A stretch of DNA of 64,000 nt. It comes from Laccaria trichodermophora. Its lineage: Eukaryota; Basidiomycota; Agaricomycetes; Agaricales; Hydnangiaceae. The stretch covers positions 1 to 64,000 of the forward strand of contig JACTVC010000046.1 in the NCBI GenBank assembly GCA_018417955.1. The letters are read 5' to 3'. The notes beneath the pieces were generated by a model. The model was not told the DNA's origin. It saw nothing but the letters and a program-made list of their open reading frames with translations, and did not search any database. The position numbers were made by a program, and so were the translations under genes. Shown here piece by piece: positions 12,389 to 23,691 of the stretch. The first letter of the stretch is position 1; every line of letters begins with the position of its first letter.

Positions 12389-12514
12389 GGACTCAGAAAG
12401 ACAGTGAAGAGAAACGAACGACGGGCAAAATGCGACAGTGGAAGCTGAGGATGGCAACAATGCTCCACCTTCACACGTTTATTTTAAGCGCTTCAACAAA
12501 CTACCGTACATTTA

Positions 12515-13564
12515 TTACAATAGGCTCAGAACTCCATAACTGCCAGTCGACGTATTCATTTCCGATATCGCTCTCTCCACACGCTCAATTCCCCAATCTC
12601 CGCCAGAGCCCATCGTTACAACCGCCCGCGCCTCCTTCAACCGCTCGTGCACCAAATCGTTGGCCTTTTCAATGGCTGAGTGGTCCACGGTAGCCATCAA
12701 CTGTTGCTTGACGCTTTGGTATTCGTCCATCGCCGACGAGAAACCCGTTGGAGGCTCTTGCGTCAGCCACTCCTCCAGTTCATTGAGCGTCTTCCGGGCC
12801 TTTTTAGCTTTGTCACGTTTTGTCGGACGGCCTTTCTTCTTTGGTGCAGTCGATCCAACTGCATGGACAGAACTCTCATCAACAAAGATCTCGCGAGGCA
12901 GATCTCGTGGATTCAAGGTACCCAGATCTGATCGAGGAACGATGAAGAAAACTTGATCGTTCAGCAGCTTTGTCAAAATGAAGATTACGGAGGGCTGAAA
13001 TGGCTGTAGTAGTGGCGTAGTCAATGTTTCTGGGAAAGACTTGAGCGACACGTATTGATCTGTTTCATCTTTTGTAATGAATATTCAAAGATTAAGAAGT
13101 GGACGCACCGAGCGGTATAGGAATATTGCTAACGCCATATAATGGCGGTGAGGTTCCCTTGGGCTGGCTGTAAAAAAATGTGTACAACCCAAAGAGAGCA
13201 ACAATTTGAGTAAATGGAGACTCATGTGTCGTCATTCTTTCTACGCACCGGAATTTGAGTCTATGGACACGGTAGACGCAAGGAACGCACCGAGAAATAA
13301 TCGGAGGGTGGTATCAAGAAATCTATCGCGCGTGCGACGATCAAAGACTTTGAAGATTAGCCAATGCCACCCTTGTAAACACCAGATGGATTTGAACAGC
13401 GGAAAAGGCTGGCCGCATTGGGCATTTGTATAGGCTTCGTGATAGCGGTGTATGAGGGTATTGATGTCGTCACGAAGGGCTTGCACGTAAATGGAGGAAG
13501 TAAAGTAATTTGGCTGCAAAACAATCTCTCCGCGAGTCGCGGTCGGAGCTGGGGCGAGAGACAT
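12515..13564 (-). CDS. SNAPC1: SNAPc subunit 1 (SNAP43)-like snRNA transcription factor
   Basis: Predicted subunit of the small nuclear RNA activating complex, which binds promoters of snRNA genes. At least three exons. The N-terminal exon has FPLFKSIWCLQGWHWLIFKV and RTRDRFLDTTLRLFLGAF; a middle exon encodes VALFGLYTFFYSQPKG; the last exon has LQPFQPSVIFILTKLLND, matching the SNAP43 order (LF-x-W, an R-x-x-FL helix, an LYGLY-like helix, then the mid region). A lysine-rich segment (APKKKGRPTKRDKAKKARK) suggests nuclear location. Identification rests on pattern and order, not strong identity, so it is good but not certain. It is divergent from the Ima1 gene with 124 bp between start codons. 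Confidence 0.75.
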
Positions 13565-13688
13565 GCCCTGAACGCGTGGACGTCGCGACCGTCACCGACG
13601 GTGGCAAGGTATGCCGCTGCTGTTAGTTTGGTTGATCTCGTGTTGACAAACAACCTCGAATCTCAACCGTACTGAGTACTCACCAAGC
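13565..13688. promoter_or_regulatory. Divergent promoter SNAPC1-like / Ima1
   Basis: 124 bp between two divergent ATGs (13564 minus, 13689 plus). It must hold both core promoters; no obvious TATA box is seen. Confidence 0.5.
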
Positions 13689-15477
13689 ATGCCCGATCTC
13701 TTTAGGCGGCATAGCAACATTCAATGCTTTTTCTGCCACTCGCCCTTGCCATTGCCCAAGAATCCTCGGAATTTTCGATGCCCAACCTGTGCATGCTGGA
13801 ACCGCTACGATGATAAGGGCGAAATTTTGTCCGACGAACCCGCAATGCACGACGAACATCTCAACTCGAGATCGTTCGCAAAGCGTGGTAGGTGCTGCTT
13901 AAAAAATGTTTAAACACTAGAAACATTACAACGCGTCAATAGCTTCTCCCAGTAAGGATCGGTTGCCGACTTCGTATGGCCCAGGACCATTCTGCCACAA
14001 TTGCCAGACAAACCAGATGCTCCTCGTCAATCTATTGTCGAATTACCTACCGCCACCTGAAGTACGTGTCTTACATGATGCTCTCGCGGAAAATTCATTT
14101 TCATTGCAGAGTCCAGAATATGAGCGACGACTTGAAATGTTTCCTGCATATCGGGAGTCGCTGCACCTCAGGTACCCCCCCGTGTGCGAAAGTTGCCTTC
14201 CTCTCGTAGAAGAGGATATTCAGAAAAAGGATCAGATGGCTCGGACGAAAGCTCTTGGCGCATGGCTGAAGGACAGCAAAGGGAAGGAACGCCAACGCAG
14301 GGTTTCTGGTGCGGTCAAGGGCCGAGAGAAGATCACTGTCGAGATCCTCTTCTGGAGGTTGCGGGGCTTTCTGTGGATATCTACTATCGTTCTTTCTATC
14401 GTTGTAAATTCCAGAGGTGTGTTATTTCTAAATCTCTTGTGTTGACTCCAAGTAAACTTCTCTCAGCCGCTCTGGGACATCCAATTTCTGGCCGACTGTG
14501 GTCTTTACAAGCTGTCCTTCCGCTTTTCATCCTGATTTCCCTCCTATGGACAGCATGGGATCCTACTTACCTGTCGTTTCGCAAGGCTCAACTACAGGGC
14601 CGCGATATTCGAATACACGGCAAGAGCAAATATATTGTATGTTGCTCTTTTCTCCTCGCCGCCCATGTCAATCATCCCGATTACTGTCAGACATATCAGC
14701 TAATAGGTTGGCTGTCAAGGTTCATCACATCCGTCGCCCTCTCTTTGTGCTGGTTCAATCCCCAGTTGGATTACCTGCATTTCGTTGACCCAGCCTCCCT
14801 CCGCAACCGGACTTACTTCACGACAATGCTTCTCATTGAAATCATTGTTTGTTCTCCCGAAATGACCTGTGGAAGAGTATTGATTTCTTCACTAGACATT
14901 CGTATCTTCATGCCTGGTGCTGCGCGTGCAGCAACCACCTGCAATACGTCTACTGAACACGAACACACATCAAGTACCTAGTTCTCGGTCAGCTACACCC
15001 AATCCTGGCACGCGAGCGGGTACCCCATCCTTCCTCTCCAATAAAGAACCAGACCTTCTGGCATCTCTCTCCCTTTCTAGTAAACCGGTTATCACTTCGT
15101 CGAATCCAGTGTTTGGACTTCCATCTCTACTTTCACCTTCAAACATGCCCACTTCCGTCCCGCATGAGGACAACGAAGATATAATGGACTGGACACCGAC
15201 GAACATGAACGGCACACCATATAACAGCAGAGCGGGAAGAGATACAGACGAGGCTGCGTCTTGGCTGCGGCCACAACAGTTTTTTGCACCAGAAAAGCCC
15301 ACTGGGCTTGAAGGTCTGTTTGAGCGAACGAAATTGGAGGATGACGCAATGAGGGTAGACGGGAGCGAGCAACAGAGAAACATACAGTTTTATGTCGGTT
15401 CTAGTATGTGGTACCTGGTTTGCTTAAGTCTGCTGGTAGTGCCATCCGTGGGTGTGGCATACATAATGTATCACTAG
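13689..15477 (+). CDS. IMA1: Ima1/Samp1-type inner nuclear membrane protein
   Basis: Integral inner-nuclear-membrane protein linking chromatin or the LINC complex to the envelope. The N-terminal Ima1 domain has four CxxC pairs: IQCFFCHSP, FRCPTCACWNRYDDKGEI, FCHNCQTNQ and VCESCLP. These are followed by EYERRLEMFPAYRESLHLRYP, then a basic linker and several hydrophobic segments (LWISTIVLSIVVN, LQAVLPLFILISLLW, ITSVALSLCWF). After a Ser/Thr/Pro-rich region (about 14990-15290) the protein ends in another hydrophobic segment (WYLVCLSLLVVPSVGVAYI). Introns interrupt the gene at several places, e.g. after SFAKR and after YLPPPE. The exact last exon is less certain than the first ones. Confidence 0.82.
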
Positions 15478-15860
15478 GAATTACAGTGCTCGGACACTGC
15501 GATAATGAGGATTTGACGGACACATACTGAACATTGAACTTGCTGTTCAAATTGGAGAGCAGGGTCGATTGTACATCTTGGGCGCTGAGCGGGTGGTCGT
15601 AGCAAGCCGCAAGGAAACACAAATACGTGGGGAAGAGTATATATTGTCCGAGTATACCAAACGCAATTAAAGGCATTTCGTCCAGAGTCGAAATTGTCAA
15701 GAATATATTGTCAGAAAAACGACGGGATAAGAGGTTGCCGTAACGCAGAATTCCAGCGGCACCATGGAAAAAATAGAGATAAAAAACTGGTAATGACTGC
15801 GGGCACAAGCCATACATTATTCAATGATACCTTATCACTGTGGAGATGAAATTCGACTCC
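15478..15860. other. Intergenic, convergent 3' ends
   Basis: 383 bp between the Ima1 stop and the stop of the Ser/Thr-rich membrane protein. A minus-strand ORF (15401-15817) covers it but overlaps the Ima1 3' exon and has no recognisable domain. I see nothing else here. Confidence 0.4.
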
Positions 15861-16915
15861 TCAGTATCTCGGGTTAACTGCGCCGTTGTAGTCGTAAGGG
15901 TCGTTGGTAACGTGTCCCACCTGATGATGAAGAGGAACACCCATATCATAATTGGGAGCGAGGCTAGGACCGCGAGCCAAATGCTCTTGCATAGGTGGTT
16001 GGGTGGCTGACCCGCGAGCTAGATCGGCGTAACCACCAATGGGAGCGGAGTGCGATGGGACAGCAGTGAAGTCATGATCAGGAATAGCGAACCCAACGTT
16101 TCTGTTGGCGGAAGATCCGTGACCTGAGCCAGAATGGAAAGAAGAGGCAGATGAGGGGGCGCGGCGATGAGAGGGTATAATGCCTTCGTCAGGATTCGTC
16201 GGTTGCCAGTCAATAGGTTGAAGACGCTCATCAAACTTAGCCGAACGGCCAAGCTTCCATTTCCGGAAAATGGTCCACAGGATGGCGACACCACCAATGC
16301 TTGACGCGACGATGATGAGAACGGTAAGGGTTGTGCTTTTGGTTTTAGCCGCGCCAGATTGAAGGGCAGGAACTCCAGTGCTCTCTGCTCCGACCGACTG
16401 GGTACGAGTCACAGTTGATTTGGCCGTGCTAGCAGGAACCTCAGCAACGGGGACTGGGCTAAGGTTAAGAACCTGTGACGTCGTCGTGGCGATGGTGGAT
16501 GTTGAGGAGGTCGTCGTTGAAGAAGTGGATTGGCTCGTCGACGACGTAGAGTTTGTGCTGACACTGGAAGCCTGAAAGGCTATTGAGATGTTGGTTCTCC
16601 CGAATAAATACGAAACTGACATACCGAAAGGGTGGAGGAAGTTGAGCTGGCGCTCTCTGTACGAGAGCCTGATAGAGTAGAGCTAACAGATACGGATGTG
16701 ACGGAGGTTGACGTTGTTGAAGAGCTAGGAATTGCGGCTGCGCCAGCTACAGGGCCAAAAGGTGATCCATTACCGTTGACCTGTGGTAAAGGAGCACGTT
16801 TCTTAACAACACGATTGAGATTAACGTGATCACGTTGTTGAAGCTTGGCCTCTGACAACGAGAGGATAAGGGTAAGGCAAACAAAGAGCGTGAGGGGAGT
16901 CCGGGGGAAAAACAT
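15861..16915 (-). CDS. Ser/Thr-rich single-pass membrane protein (wall-sensor-like)
   Basis: Not assignable to a named family, but the architecture is clear. A signal peptide (MFFPRTPLTLFVCLTLILSL) is followed by a Ser/Thr-rich stretch of about 150 residues, likely O-mannosylated. One membrane segment (LTVLIIVASSIGGVAILWTI) with a basic stop-transfer FRKWK comes next, then a cytosolic tail of about 130 residues rich in Ser, His, Gly and Pro. One intron (about 16570-16625) joins STLSV to ASSVSTN. The layout resembles Mid2/Wsc-type wall-stress sensors, but no WSC cysteine domain is present. Neighbouring genes for glucan synthesis and a membrane-bound heparinase-like protein support a cell-surface role only by location. 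Confidence 0.75.
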
Positions 16916-17364
16916 GGGGGCAAAGACGAGAGTTGGAGTGTATGAGTTCAAGCTGAGGAAAAGTGAAGGTCCAGCCAAGGTGATGGAGGGAAGAAAGAAG
17001 GAATGGTTACGGATCAGCAACGAGCAAGACAGTAACGTTAACAGGGTAGACTGACAAATGACAGGTGCTGGTGTCAAACGCCCACGGTAAATACGATTCT
17101 CAACGTCCACCAGCAGGTATACACCAGTCGAGAGTTTCTAGGGCGTCGGGGACGTTGGGGACGGGTATAGGACTCGTATCAGAGTTTTTGGATGAAAAGA
17201 AAGGAGAACATGTTTGATTCGTTGTCAGCTTAGGTAACATGGTTGGTTACCGTCCATGCGTCCATTTATAAATTCAAGCAATACCTACAGTCATCGTACA
17301 AAACTAGATTACGTCCGTAAAAGTAAGGCTGAGCAGGCAAATAAATGTTCCGTTAAAGGGGGTA
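16916..17364. other. Intergenic upstream of the Ser/Thr-rich gene
   Basis: 449 bp between the Ser/Thr-rich gene's start and the heparinase-like gene's stop. It should contain the former's promoter; purine-rich on the plus strand near 16960-17010. No ORF, repeat or RNA is supported. Confidence 0.4.
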
Positions 17365-19864
17365 TTAATTGTGGCTCGTAAGAGACCAACTGTCCAGTGA
17401 AACAGACGGCGGTGTCACAAAATCACTCGCCGACATTCCACTCCATTGCGGGTTAAATAGTACCTGTAAACTATACGTGCCAGCAGGGAGGCTAATAATC
17501 AGAACGGTAACACCTGGGTTAGCTTGATCGGCTGCCGGGGGAGTGGGATCAGTGGAGAAACGAACGGCAGCAGACGTTGTGAATGCTGCCCCCGATGGCG
17601 GATTGAGCATCGAAACCTTCATGGTCTGACCATCCAGCGTCAAAGTAGCTGATGTTCCTCCGGTATCAACGCTAACAGTCGCGTTGGTGTGCATTCGCCA
17701 TTGTATACCTGCCTGCGCAGTGATTTCATCTTGTAGCAGGACTTGTCGACGGGCATTGAGAGTCCGAACACCTCGCTTGACCGATGTCCTGAAATTTAAA
17801 AAATCAGGTAAGGTTCTGGCGAAGGCGCTGCTGACTCACGCTTGGAAATAGGCCGACGTCATGTCAGTCGTCCAGAACGCTGTTGATGTATCTGGAATGC
17901 TGATGACTGTGCTTGAACCTTGGGTCGTTCCGGACGAATCATGACGAATAGTGGGGGCCGCAGCAACATTCTGGTTTGACTGGTTGACCAGAATGGTGTT
18001 CTGGCCTTCCGTCATCTTTCTGTAGTACGTCCACCGAACGGCGTTCTGAGCATCGCTAGTGAAATAATCGGGTGCCAGATAATCACCGGAACCAAGCTCT
18101 CCTGCCCATCGCGTCCCAAGAGCGTCGAGCACGAAGTCGCCGACATCAAGGTCATTGTGCGTCTGATGACCTTGATTAAGCCCCGCTTTGATAGCGACAA
18201 ATAATGCCTTTCCGTCTGTCCAACTGCTCCTCATCGAAGCCCATTGATCAAGAGCATTGTCGAAGAAATGATCAAGTGGTGCTCCATCCCAGAACGCTCC
18301 AGAAACCGTCGGATCATACCAAAACATGCTCCATGGTTCGGCAGCATCAGATTGCTCACGTTGATGCAGCGCAAACTGGGGCTGATTGAATTGCTCAGCG
18401 TAGAATATCATGGCGTTGGCCGTCGTGGAAAACTTGTTGGGGCCATGATCGCCATAATTGAAAAGAGACGTGGGGCCATACGCATACATATGGAACAGAC
18501 CGGTTTTTGCGAAGTTAGGGTTGACATCGAGGAGACCGTAATGCGAACCCGTAGCTGTGATGAGAGCGGATGCCATCTCAGCATGTCCTGTGGTACCAAA
18601 GTACCAATAATTCGCGGTTTCCGCCCATGTCCCGTCATCTGCTACCGCCAAGGCACAGTTCTGGTTGGCGTTGTTGATGGTATATCCAAGCAACTGCTGG
18701 GCAACTCCTGTTGTGTCATCGCCTAGAATAGCAAGGGAACCCACGGTCAAACCTCCGTTACAAACGCAATTCCAATTGCCCGTGACGTTGCTCGTCCACC
18801 AACCAAAGGTCACGCTTGATGGATTAGCGTACACGGACAGACCTGGCTGAAGACCGTATTCAATGAGCGTTGTCCTAATTTGACTTTTCTGCTCGGCAGT
18901 CCACATGTCGTAGAGCCAATCGTAGGCGATTCCAAATGCGGAAGACAACTCGGCAGCGTCTAGAAAATGTGCAGTATTCCACTTATCAACGGTTGGTCCA
19001 AAAGCTGTTGTGCCATTCCCTGCAGCGTTCTGGATACAGAGTGAGAATAATTCAGAACGTGGGCAATGAGTCTTACTTGAATCTCCTCCCAAGCACGGTC
19101 AACCCATTTTGTGTCATTCGTCATGCGGTAAACATACGCAAAGGCCTTGATTCTTGCTTTTATTTCGCGGGCGTTGTCCAAGATACCACTAGCACCGTCC
19201 ATATGGTAGACGACAGGCTGCATGGAGAGATAGGCGGTGGCATTGCCAAAGATGGTGGCGTTCCAGCCCGCAAGGTATGGGTCACTTTTGATGAGGGCAG
19301 GGAGTGCTTGCCACTTATAAGCTGGAGCAATGATGCGAGGCCGATCAGTTCGCGTGGTAGTAGGACTGGGTTTGGATGGTTGGAAAGGGTCCTTGGGCCA
19401 GGCAAGTGCAGTATTGGAAGTAAAAGTGGGGGTAGTAAAGGCTGCAGTGTTTGTCTTATAAAATTTCAGCTTCCCAAAAACGTCGGCGAGTAGGGACAAC
19501 TCACAGTTGAGGGATATACGGGAACCATGAATTCGCTATTGGTCGCTGTGGCAAATCGACCGATAGCAAGCTTAGCACTGACTGCCGAGCTGGCCGCGGC
19601 TTCTCCAGCCGTTGTGCCCTTGCCGCCGCCGCTGCTGCTGCTACTCTTCTTTCGACTTCCAACGACGCCGCCGACTACAGCTGCGATGATGACAGCAATA
19701 AGGACAGGAATGCCTATCTTTAGCCAAGTATTGGAGCGTTTTTTGACTGGGTGAGGGGTAATAAAACCAGACGATTCATTATAGTAAGGATCACCCGAAC
19801 CATAAGGCGATGGGCTGCTTCCTTGTTGAAGGTTGTTCTGAAGAGTGTTGTAATGGGGTGCCAT
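17365..19864 (-). CDS. Membrane-anchored heparinase II/III-like protein
   Basis: Predicted polysaccharide-lyase-type protein held at the cell surface. The N-terminus (MAPHYNTLQNNLQQ) is cytosolic and is followed by a membrane segment (IGIPVLIAVIIAAVVGGVVG) after a KKRSNTW basic patch, i.e. type II topology. A Ser/Gly linker leads to an all-alpha toroid region (AYKWQALPALIKSDPYLAGW, FGIAYDWLYDMWTAEQKSQI, GNWNCVCNGGLTVGSLAIL). A heparinase II/III beta-sandwich follows, with NQGHQTHNDLDVGDFVLDA, carrying the conserved H-x-H-x-D-type motif, and C-terminal strands to 17365. Introns lie at about 17790-17840, 19030-19075 and 19410-19505. Its substrate is unknown: fungi lack heparin, so a wall or slime uronan is more likely. 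Confidence 0.82.
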
Positions 19865-20230
19865 GCTGGCGACCGAGGACAGATATGTGCCCCAAAAAGA
19901 TTAATGAGAGACTGGGTTAACGCTACGATAGGACGCAAGAGAAAAGAAAGAAAAACGAGGAGGTTTGGCTGGCAAAAGGAAGAGGCAAGGAAGAGGTTGT
20001 CGGAAAGAAGAGATTGGCTGGAGATGATGGGCTGCGGCGCGTGCTGGTTACGGCAATCCGACCGTGGCGTGCGAAACAGGATCTCAACATTCATGCGAAA
20101 CTGACCAAGAATAGAATTACTACAAGAATAGAAACACAGGCCTTGAGTCTCGTCTAGTCTGGTATGGTGCTAGCTTCCCAACGTGGTCCCAAGCATACCT
20201 ACCATCATACATATCAAATAATTACAGCTC
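19865..20230. other. Intergenic upstream of the heparinase-like gene
   Basis: 366 bp holding the heparinase-like gene's promoter and the thiolase 3' region. It is purine-rich on the plus strand (19930-20030), i.e. pyrimidine-rich in the direction of transcription, common in fungal promoters. Nothing else is seen. Confidence 0.4.
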
Positions 20231-21935
20231 TTACTCTCGGATGAACACCCCAGCAGCTCCCATTCCCGTCCCAATACACATTGAAGTCACAAGGACCTGG
20301 TTCTTTCATCAACAGCAAGAAAAAATTTAAAATAACTTTTTCTAACCTTTCCCTGACGCCGGTTCAGTTCGTTCAGCCCTGTCACAATTTGGCGTGCTCC
20401 TGTGCAACGTGCAGACGAAGAAGTCAGTCGGAGGAGTCCACTAGTGGTTGTTCATACTCATCTAAAGGATGTCCGAAAGCGATGGCGCCACCGTTCACAT
20501 TGACCTGGAGTACTATTGAGGAACAGAAAATATTGTCAGGTGACCTGGCTTGCCTTTTCTCTATTGAGCAGCGTTATCATTAGCCCAACGTCAAACAGAC
20601 TAGTGAATTGACATGCCTTGGTAACCCAAGCTCTTTTACAACATAAACGCATTGCGATGCAAATGCTTCGTTGATCTATCACAAAAACCATCAACTCATG
20701 CCACCCAGGGTTGTATTGTGACTCCTCGCCTCGAAAAGGTCTACATCGCTTGGTTCAAGACCACTGTTCTTGAGAGCAAGAGGTATAGCATATACCGGTC
20801 CGACGCCCATAACACGAGGGGGTACACCTTGAAGTGATTCAACCTTCAAAAAGGATGTGAGGGATGGTGTTGACATACCAGCGACAGCAGTCGTGATATA
20901 CTTCGCCAGGATTTTAAGACCAAGCTCATTTGCCTTCCTCCTTGTCATTAAAAGAACAGCCGCGGCTCCATCCGTGACTTGACTCGCATTGCCTCCGGTG
21001 GTTGTCCCCATCCCCCATTGAGGGAACGCGGGACGAATCTTTGCCAGATTTTCCTTGGTCGTCCCAGGACGTATTCCATCATCCTCGGAAACCTCAACCA
21101 ATACCCTGTTACCGGTCGAGTCTTTCTGAAATACAGTGAACGGCACAATCTCTTCTGCAAAGTAACCAAGCTTTTGTGCTTTCTCAGCCTTCTGGAATGA
21201 CTGAGCAGCAAATTCATCTTGTTCCTCCCGCGAAATATGGTATTCCGCAGCAACATTCTCGCTCGTCCAGCCCATACGTTCGCAACAATCTTTTGCAGCT
21301 GAATTTGCAGAAATCAAGTCGCTCTGCTTCGGGCCACCATTATCAGGACTAAAAGTAGAATTAGCAAAAACTTAGAAAGACCAAGGAATAACTACTTTTC
21401 AGACATGCTTTCCACACCTACTGCCAAGCCCACCTCGATTTGACCACACTGAATCTGATTTGCAATGGTGGTTACAGCCATGAGACCACTCGAGCAGAAC
21501 CTGTTGATGGTCTGTACGGGGACTGTAACAGGAAACCCTGCAGCAAGTGCAGCAGATCGTGCAACATACGGCGCGTCGGGGGTAAGAACTGTTCCAACAC
21601 AGATGTCGCCCACAATGCTCGGGTCAATATGGGAATGCGCGATGACTTGCTAAAAGCTGGTCAGGCATATGTATTGTTGTAGAACAAGAGTTCTGACTGA
21701 CTCTATATATCTCGAGCATTAACTCATCCGTCCTGCGTAAAAAAATGGTTCAAAAGGCAGAGCGTGAAAACAATGATGTCTACCTCGCATCCTTAAAACC
21801 CCCCTTCCTGGCTTTGCATAGAGGAGACCGAATCGCCGACGTAATAACTACATCGTCGAAATTTTTCTGCTGAAGAGTACGGAGGTTTTTTGGAGGGTTT
21901 CCGAGGTGAGAAGCTATCTGCTTGACACGTTCCAT
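20231..21935 (-). CDS. POT1: Peroxisomal 3-ketoacyl-CoA thiolase
   Basis: Last step of beta-oxidation: thiolytic cleavage of 3-ketoacyl-CoA to acetyl-CoA and a shortened acyl-CoA. The start at 21935 is chosen because the resulting N-terminus, MERVKQIASHL, is a perfect PTS2 peroxisome signal (R-V-x5-H-L at residues 3-11); an upstream in-frame start at 21998 would bury it. Catalytic motifs are present: nucleophile Cys in INRFCSSG, DLFEINEAFASQ, GGAIAFGHPLGCTGARQ (His) and SMCIGTGMGAAGVF (second Cys). The ending FIRE-stop is at 20231-20233. The first introns are GT-AG, but four consecutive later introns are not (see 20409-20729). The coding sequence is intact once these are removed, so a pseudogene is unlikely. 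It is divergent from the ceramide glucosyltransferase gene. Confidence 0.92.
20409..20729 (-). other. Run of four non-canonical introns and a 7-nt microexon in the thiolase gene
   Basis: In transcription order: intron 20676-20729 (54 nt, GC-AG, donor GCGAGG) between DLFE and INEAF; intron 20561-20616 (56 nt, GC-AG, donor GCATGT, branch-like CTAAT); microexon AGAAAAG 20554-20560; intron 20505-20553 (49 nt, GC-AG, donor GCAAGC, branch-like CTGAC); exon 20462-20504; intron 20409-20461 (53 nt, AT-AC, donor ATGAGT, branch-like CTGAC). With this splicing the frame runs through DLFEINEAF, LPREKVNVNGG and GHPLGCTGARQ, which are the conserved thiolase motifs. The flanking introns are GT-AG. The structure is inferred from protein conservation; no transcript was available. 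Confidence 0.7.
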
Positions 21936-22089
21936 TGCGAATGTAACGGTAGAACTGAGAAGGACGGAAGGATCATTATGATGTTGGACTTGTAACAATG
22001 GATTGGTCAGCGACCACTAAACGCGATGTACGTAGGTATCCGCGTCTACGCGGTACTACGCGTATCACCTCCTTCGCTCAGCTCCTCCC
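21936..22089. promoter_or_regulatory. Divergent promoter thiolase / ceramide glucosyltransferase
   Basis: 154 bp between the two ATGs. Near 22035-22070 there is a cluster of CGCG/TACGCG steps (GCGTCTACGCGGTACTACGC), partly palindromic, which might bind a regulator. Confidence 0.4.
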
Positions 22090-23481
22090 ATGATGGACGC
22101 GGAGCATCTGAGCCACATCTTCTCCTTCATCGGTCTAGGATGGTATATCGCGATGTGGTTCATTGTGCTACTGGGAGCGTTCTCCGCGTATGTTGTTCTA
22201 TTTTCTTCCTCCGTTATAAACGCCCCTCATGTTCCCTAGTCGCCAAAGGTATCGACCTCAGCGCCAATCGTTTTCTTGGCGTCCTTTGCTGCAAGTCCCA
22301 GGAGTATCCATCCTCAGGCCTCTCAAAGGCCTAGATACCAATCTTTACGAAAATCTGGAATCCACCTTCAAACAAGACTACCCGAATTATGAAATACTCT
22401 TCTCTGTGGCGGATGAACAGGATGATGCACTCCCCATAGTCAGGGAGTTAATAACGAGATACCCTAATGTCAACGCGGAAATCGTTATTGGTAACAAAAA
22501 TGGTTCCTTATTACCGAGTTTTAGGTGCTTATATATATATATATATATTTGCCAGGAGAACAAGTCGTTGGCGTGAATCCCAAGGTCAATAATCTTATTC
22601 GTTCATATCACAAAGCAGCCCACGACATCATCTGGGTACTCGACTCCAACGTCTCGGTTGATCCAGGAACCTTGGGACGATCTGTTGACTCTCTGAATGC
22701 GCCATTATCTCCATCGCAAAAACCGATCGGCCTCGTGCACCATGTTCCATTTGCATTCTGCAACGAGTCGCATACCGGCTCCAGGATAGAGGCGGCTTTT
22801 CTCAACACAACTCACGCCAAGATGTATATCGCTATAAACACCGTAGCGATCGAATCCTGCGTCGTTGGAAAATCGAACATTTTCCGCCGATCAGACCTTG
22901 AGCGCGTCGATGGCAGCCTCCGACCCAGGAATAAAAGGACTACACCTCAGCCGACAGCCTGTGGTTTGCACGTTTTCGGTCGTTTCCTCGCAGAGGACAA
23001 TATGATCGCAAGTGCGCTGTGGCATGAGTTAGGTCTTAGGCACGAGCTATCTTGCGACGTAGCTCATAACGCTGTCGGAAATATGTCCCTCTCCGACTAT
23101 TTTTGGCGAAGGGTTCGTTGGATACGAGTCCGACGGCACATGGTCTTGACTGCGACATTACTGGAACCATTCACTGAGTCTGTGATGCTGTGCATAATTG
23201 GAAGCTGCAGCATCGGCCATCTCTTCGGTTTTCCGTCATGGATATTTGCACCCATGCACTTTGCTTTCTGGCTTTTAGTCGACCTCGATGTTTACACATC
23301 ACTTGCTGGGCGCACTATGGCAAGTTCTGTGGCATTTGACTTCATCGTGGCATGGGTTGCGCGGGAGATGCTCACATTGCCCATCTGGGTTTGGGCAATG
23401 CTCGGGAGCGAGGTCTCATGGCGAGGAACCAAATACCAAATGCTCCGCAATGGCGAGGTAAGACCTAGCCTCACAACTTGA
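22090..23481 (+). CDS. GCS1: Ceramide glucosyltransferase (GT21)
   Basis: Transfers glucose from UDP-glucose to ceramide at the Golgi/ER membrane, making glucosylceramide. The first exon from 22090 encodes an N-terminal membrane segment (GWYIAMWFIVLLGAFSA). The GT21 signature follows: PGVSILRPLKGLD (D1), VLDSNVSVDP (D2), RFLAEDNMIA (D3) and RRVRWIRVRR, the R-x-x-R-W motif. C-terminal hydrophobic segments follow (AFWLLVDLDVY, VAREMLTLPIWVWAML). At least three introns; the one around 22480-22556 contains a TA microsatellite. Length and order fit fungal GCS proteins. Confidence 0.9.
22530..22549. repeat. TA microsatellite in an intron
   Basis: About ten TA repeats inside an intron of the ceramide glucosyltransferase gene, just before its 3' splice site. 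Likely length-variable between strains. Confidence 0.8.
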
Positions 23482-23691
23482 ACGTGCCTTCCCTTTCATG
23501 AATTCAACCGTATATCCTCGAACCAACGTAAAGTATCCTCGGAATCTTGGAATTGCACATACAGCTCTACGTACAATTTTACGGACTACGCACTCGAAAG
23601 GAGCAGATTATATACGCATTATCTATTCTAAAGTGTCAATTAGTAGTAGTTGAGTAGTAGTTGGTGAGGTCGATAGTTCGACGTAGTCCGA

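Noticed and set aside
15401..15817. 138-codon hydrophobic minus-strand ORF
   Set aside because: It overlaps the 3' exon of the Ima1 gene, has no recognisable domain and no supporting splice or start context.
20505..20612. Single 108-nt GT-AG intron in the thiolase gene instead of two GC-AG introns and a microexon
   Set aside because: It keeps the frame but loses the conserved E-K before V-N and is longer than the gene's other introns; kept as a possible alternative isoform, not the main model.
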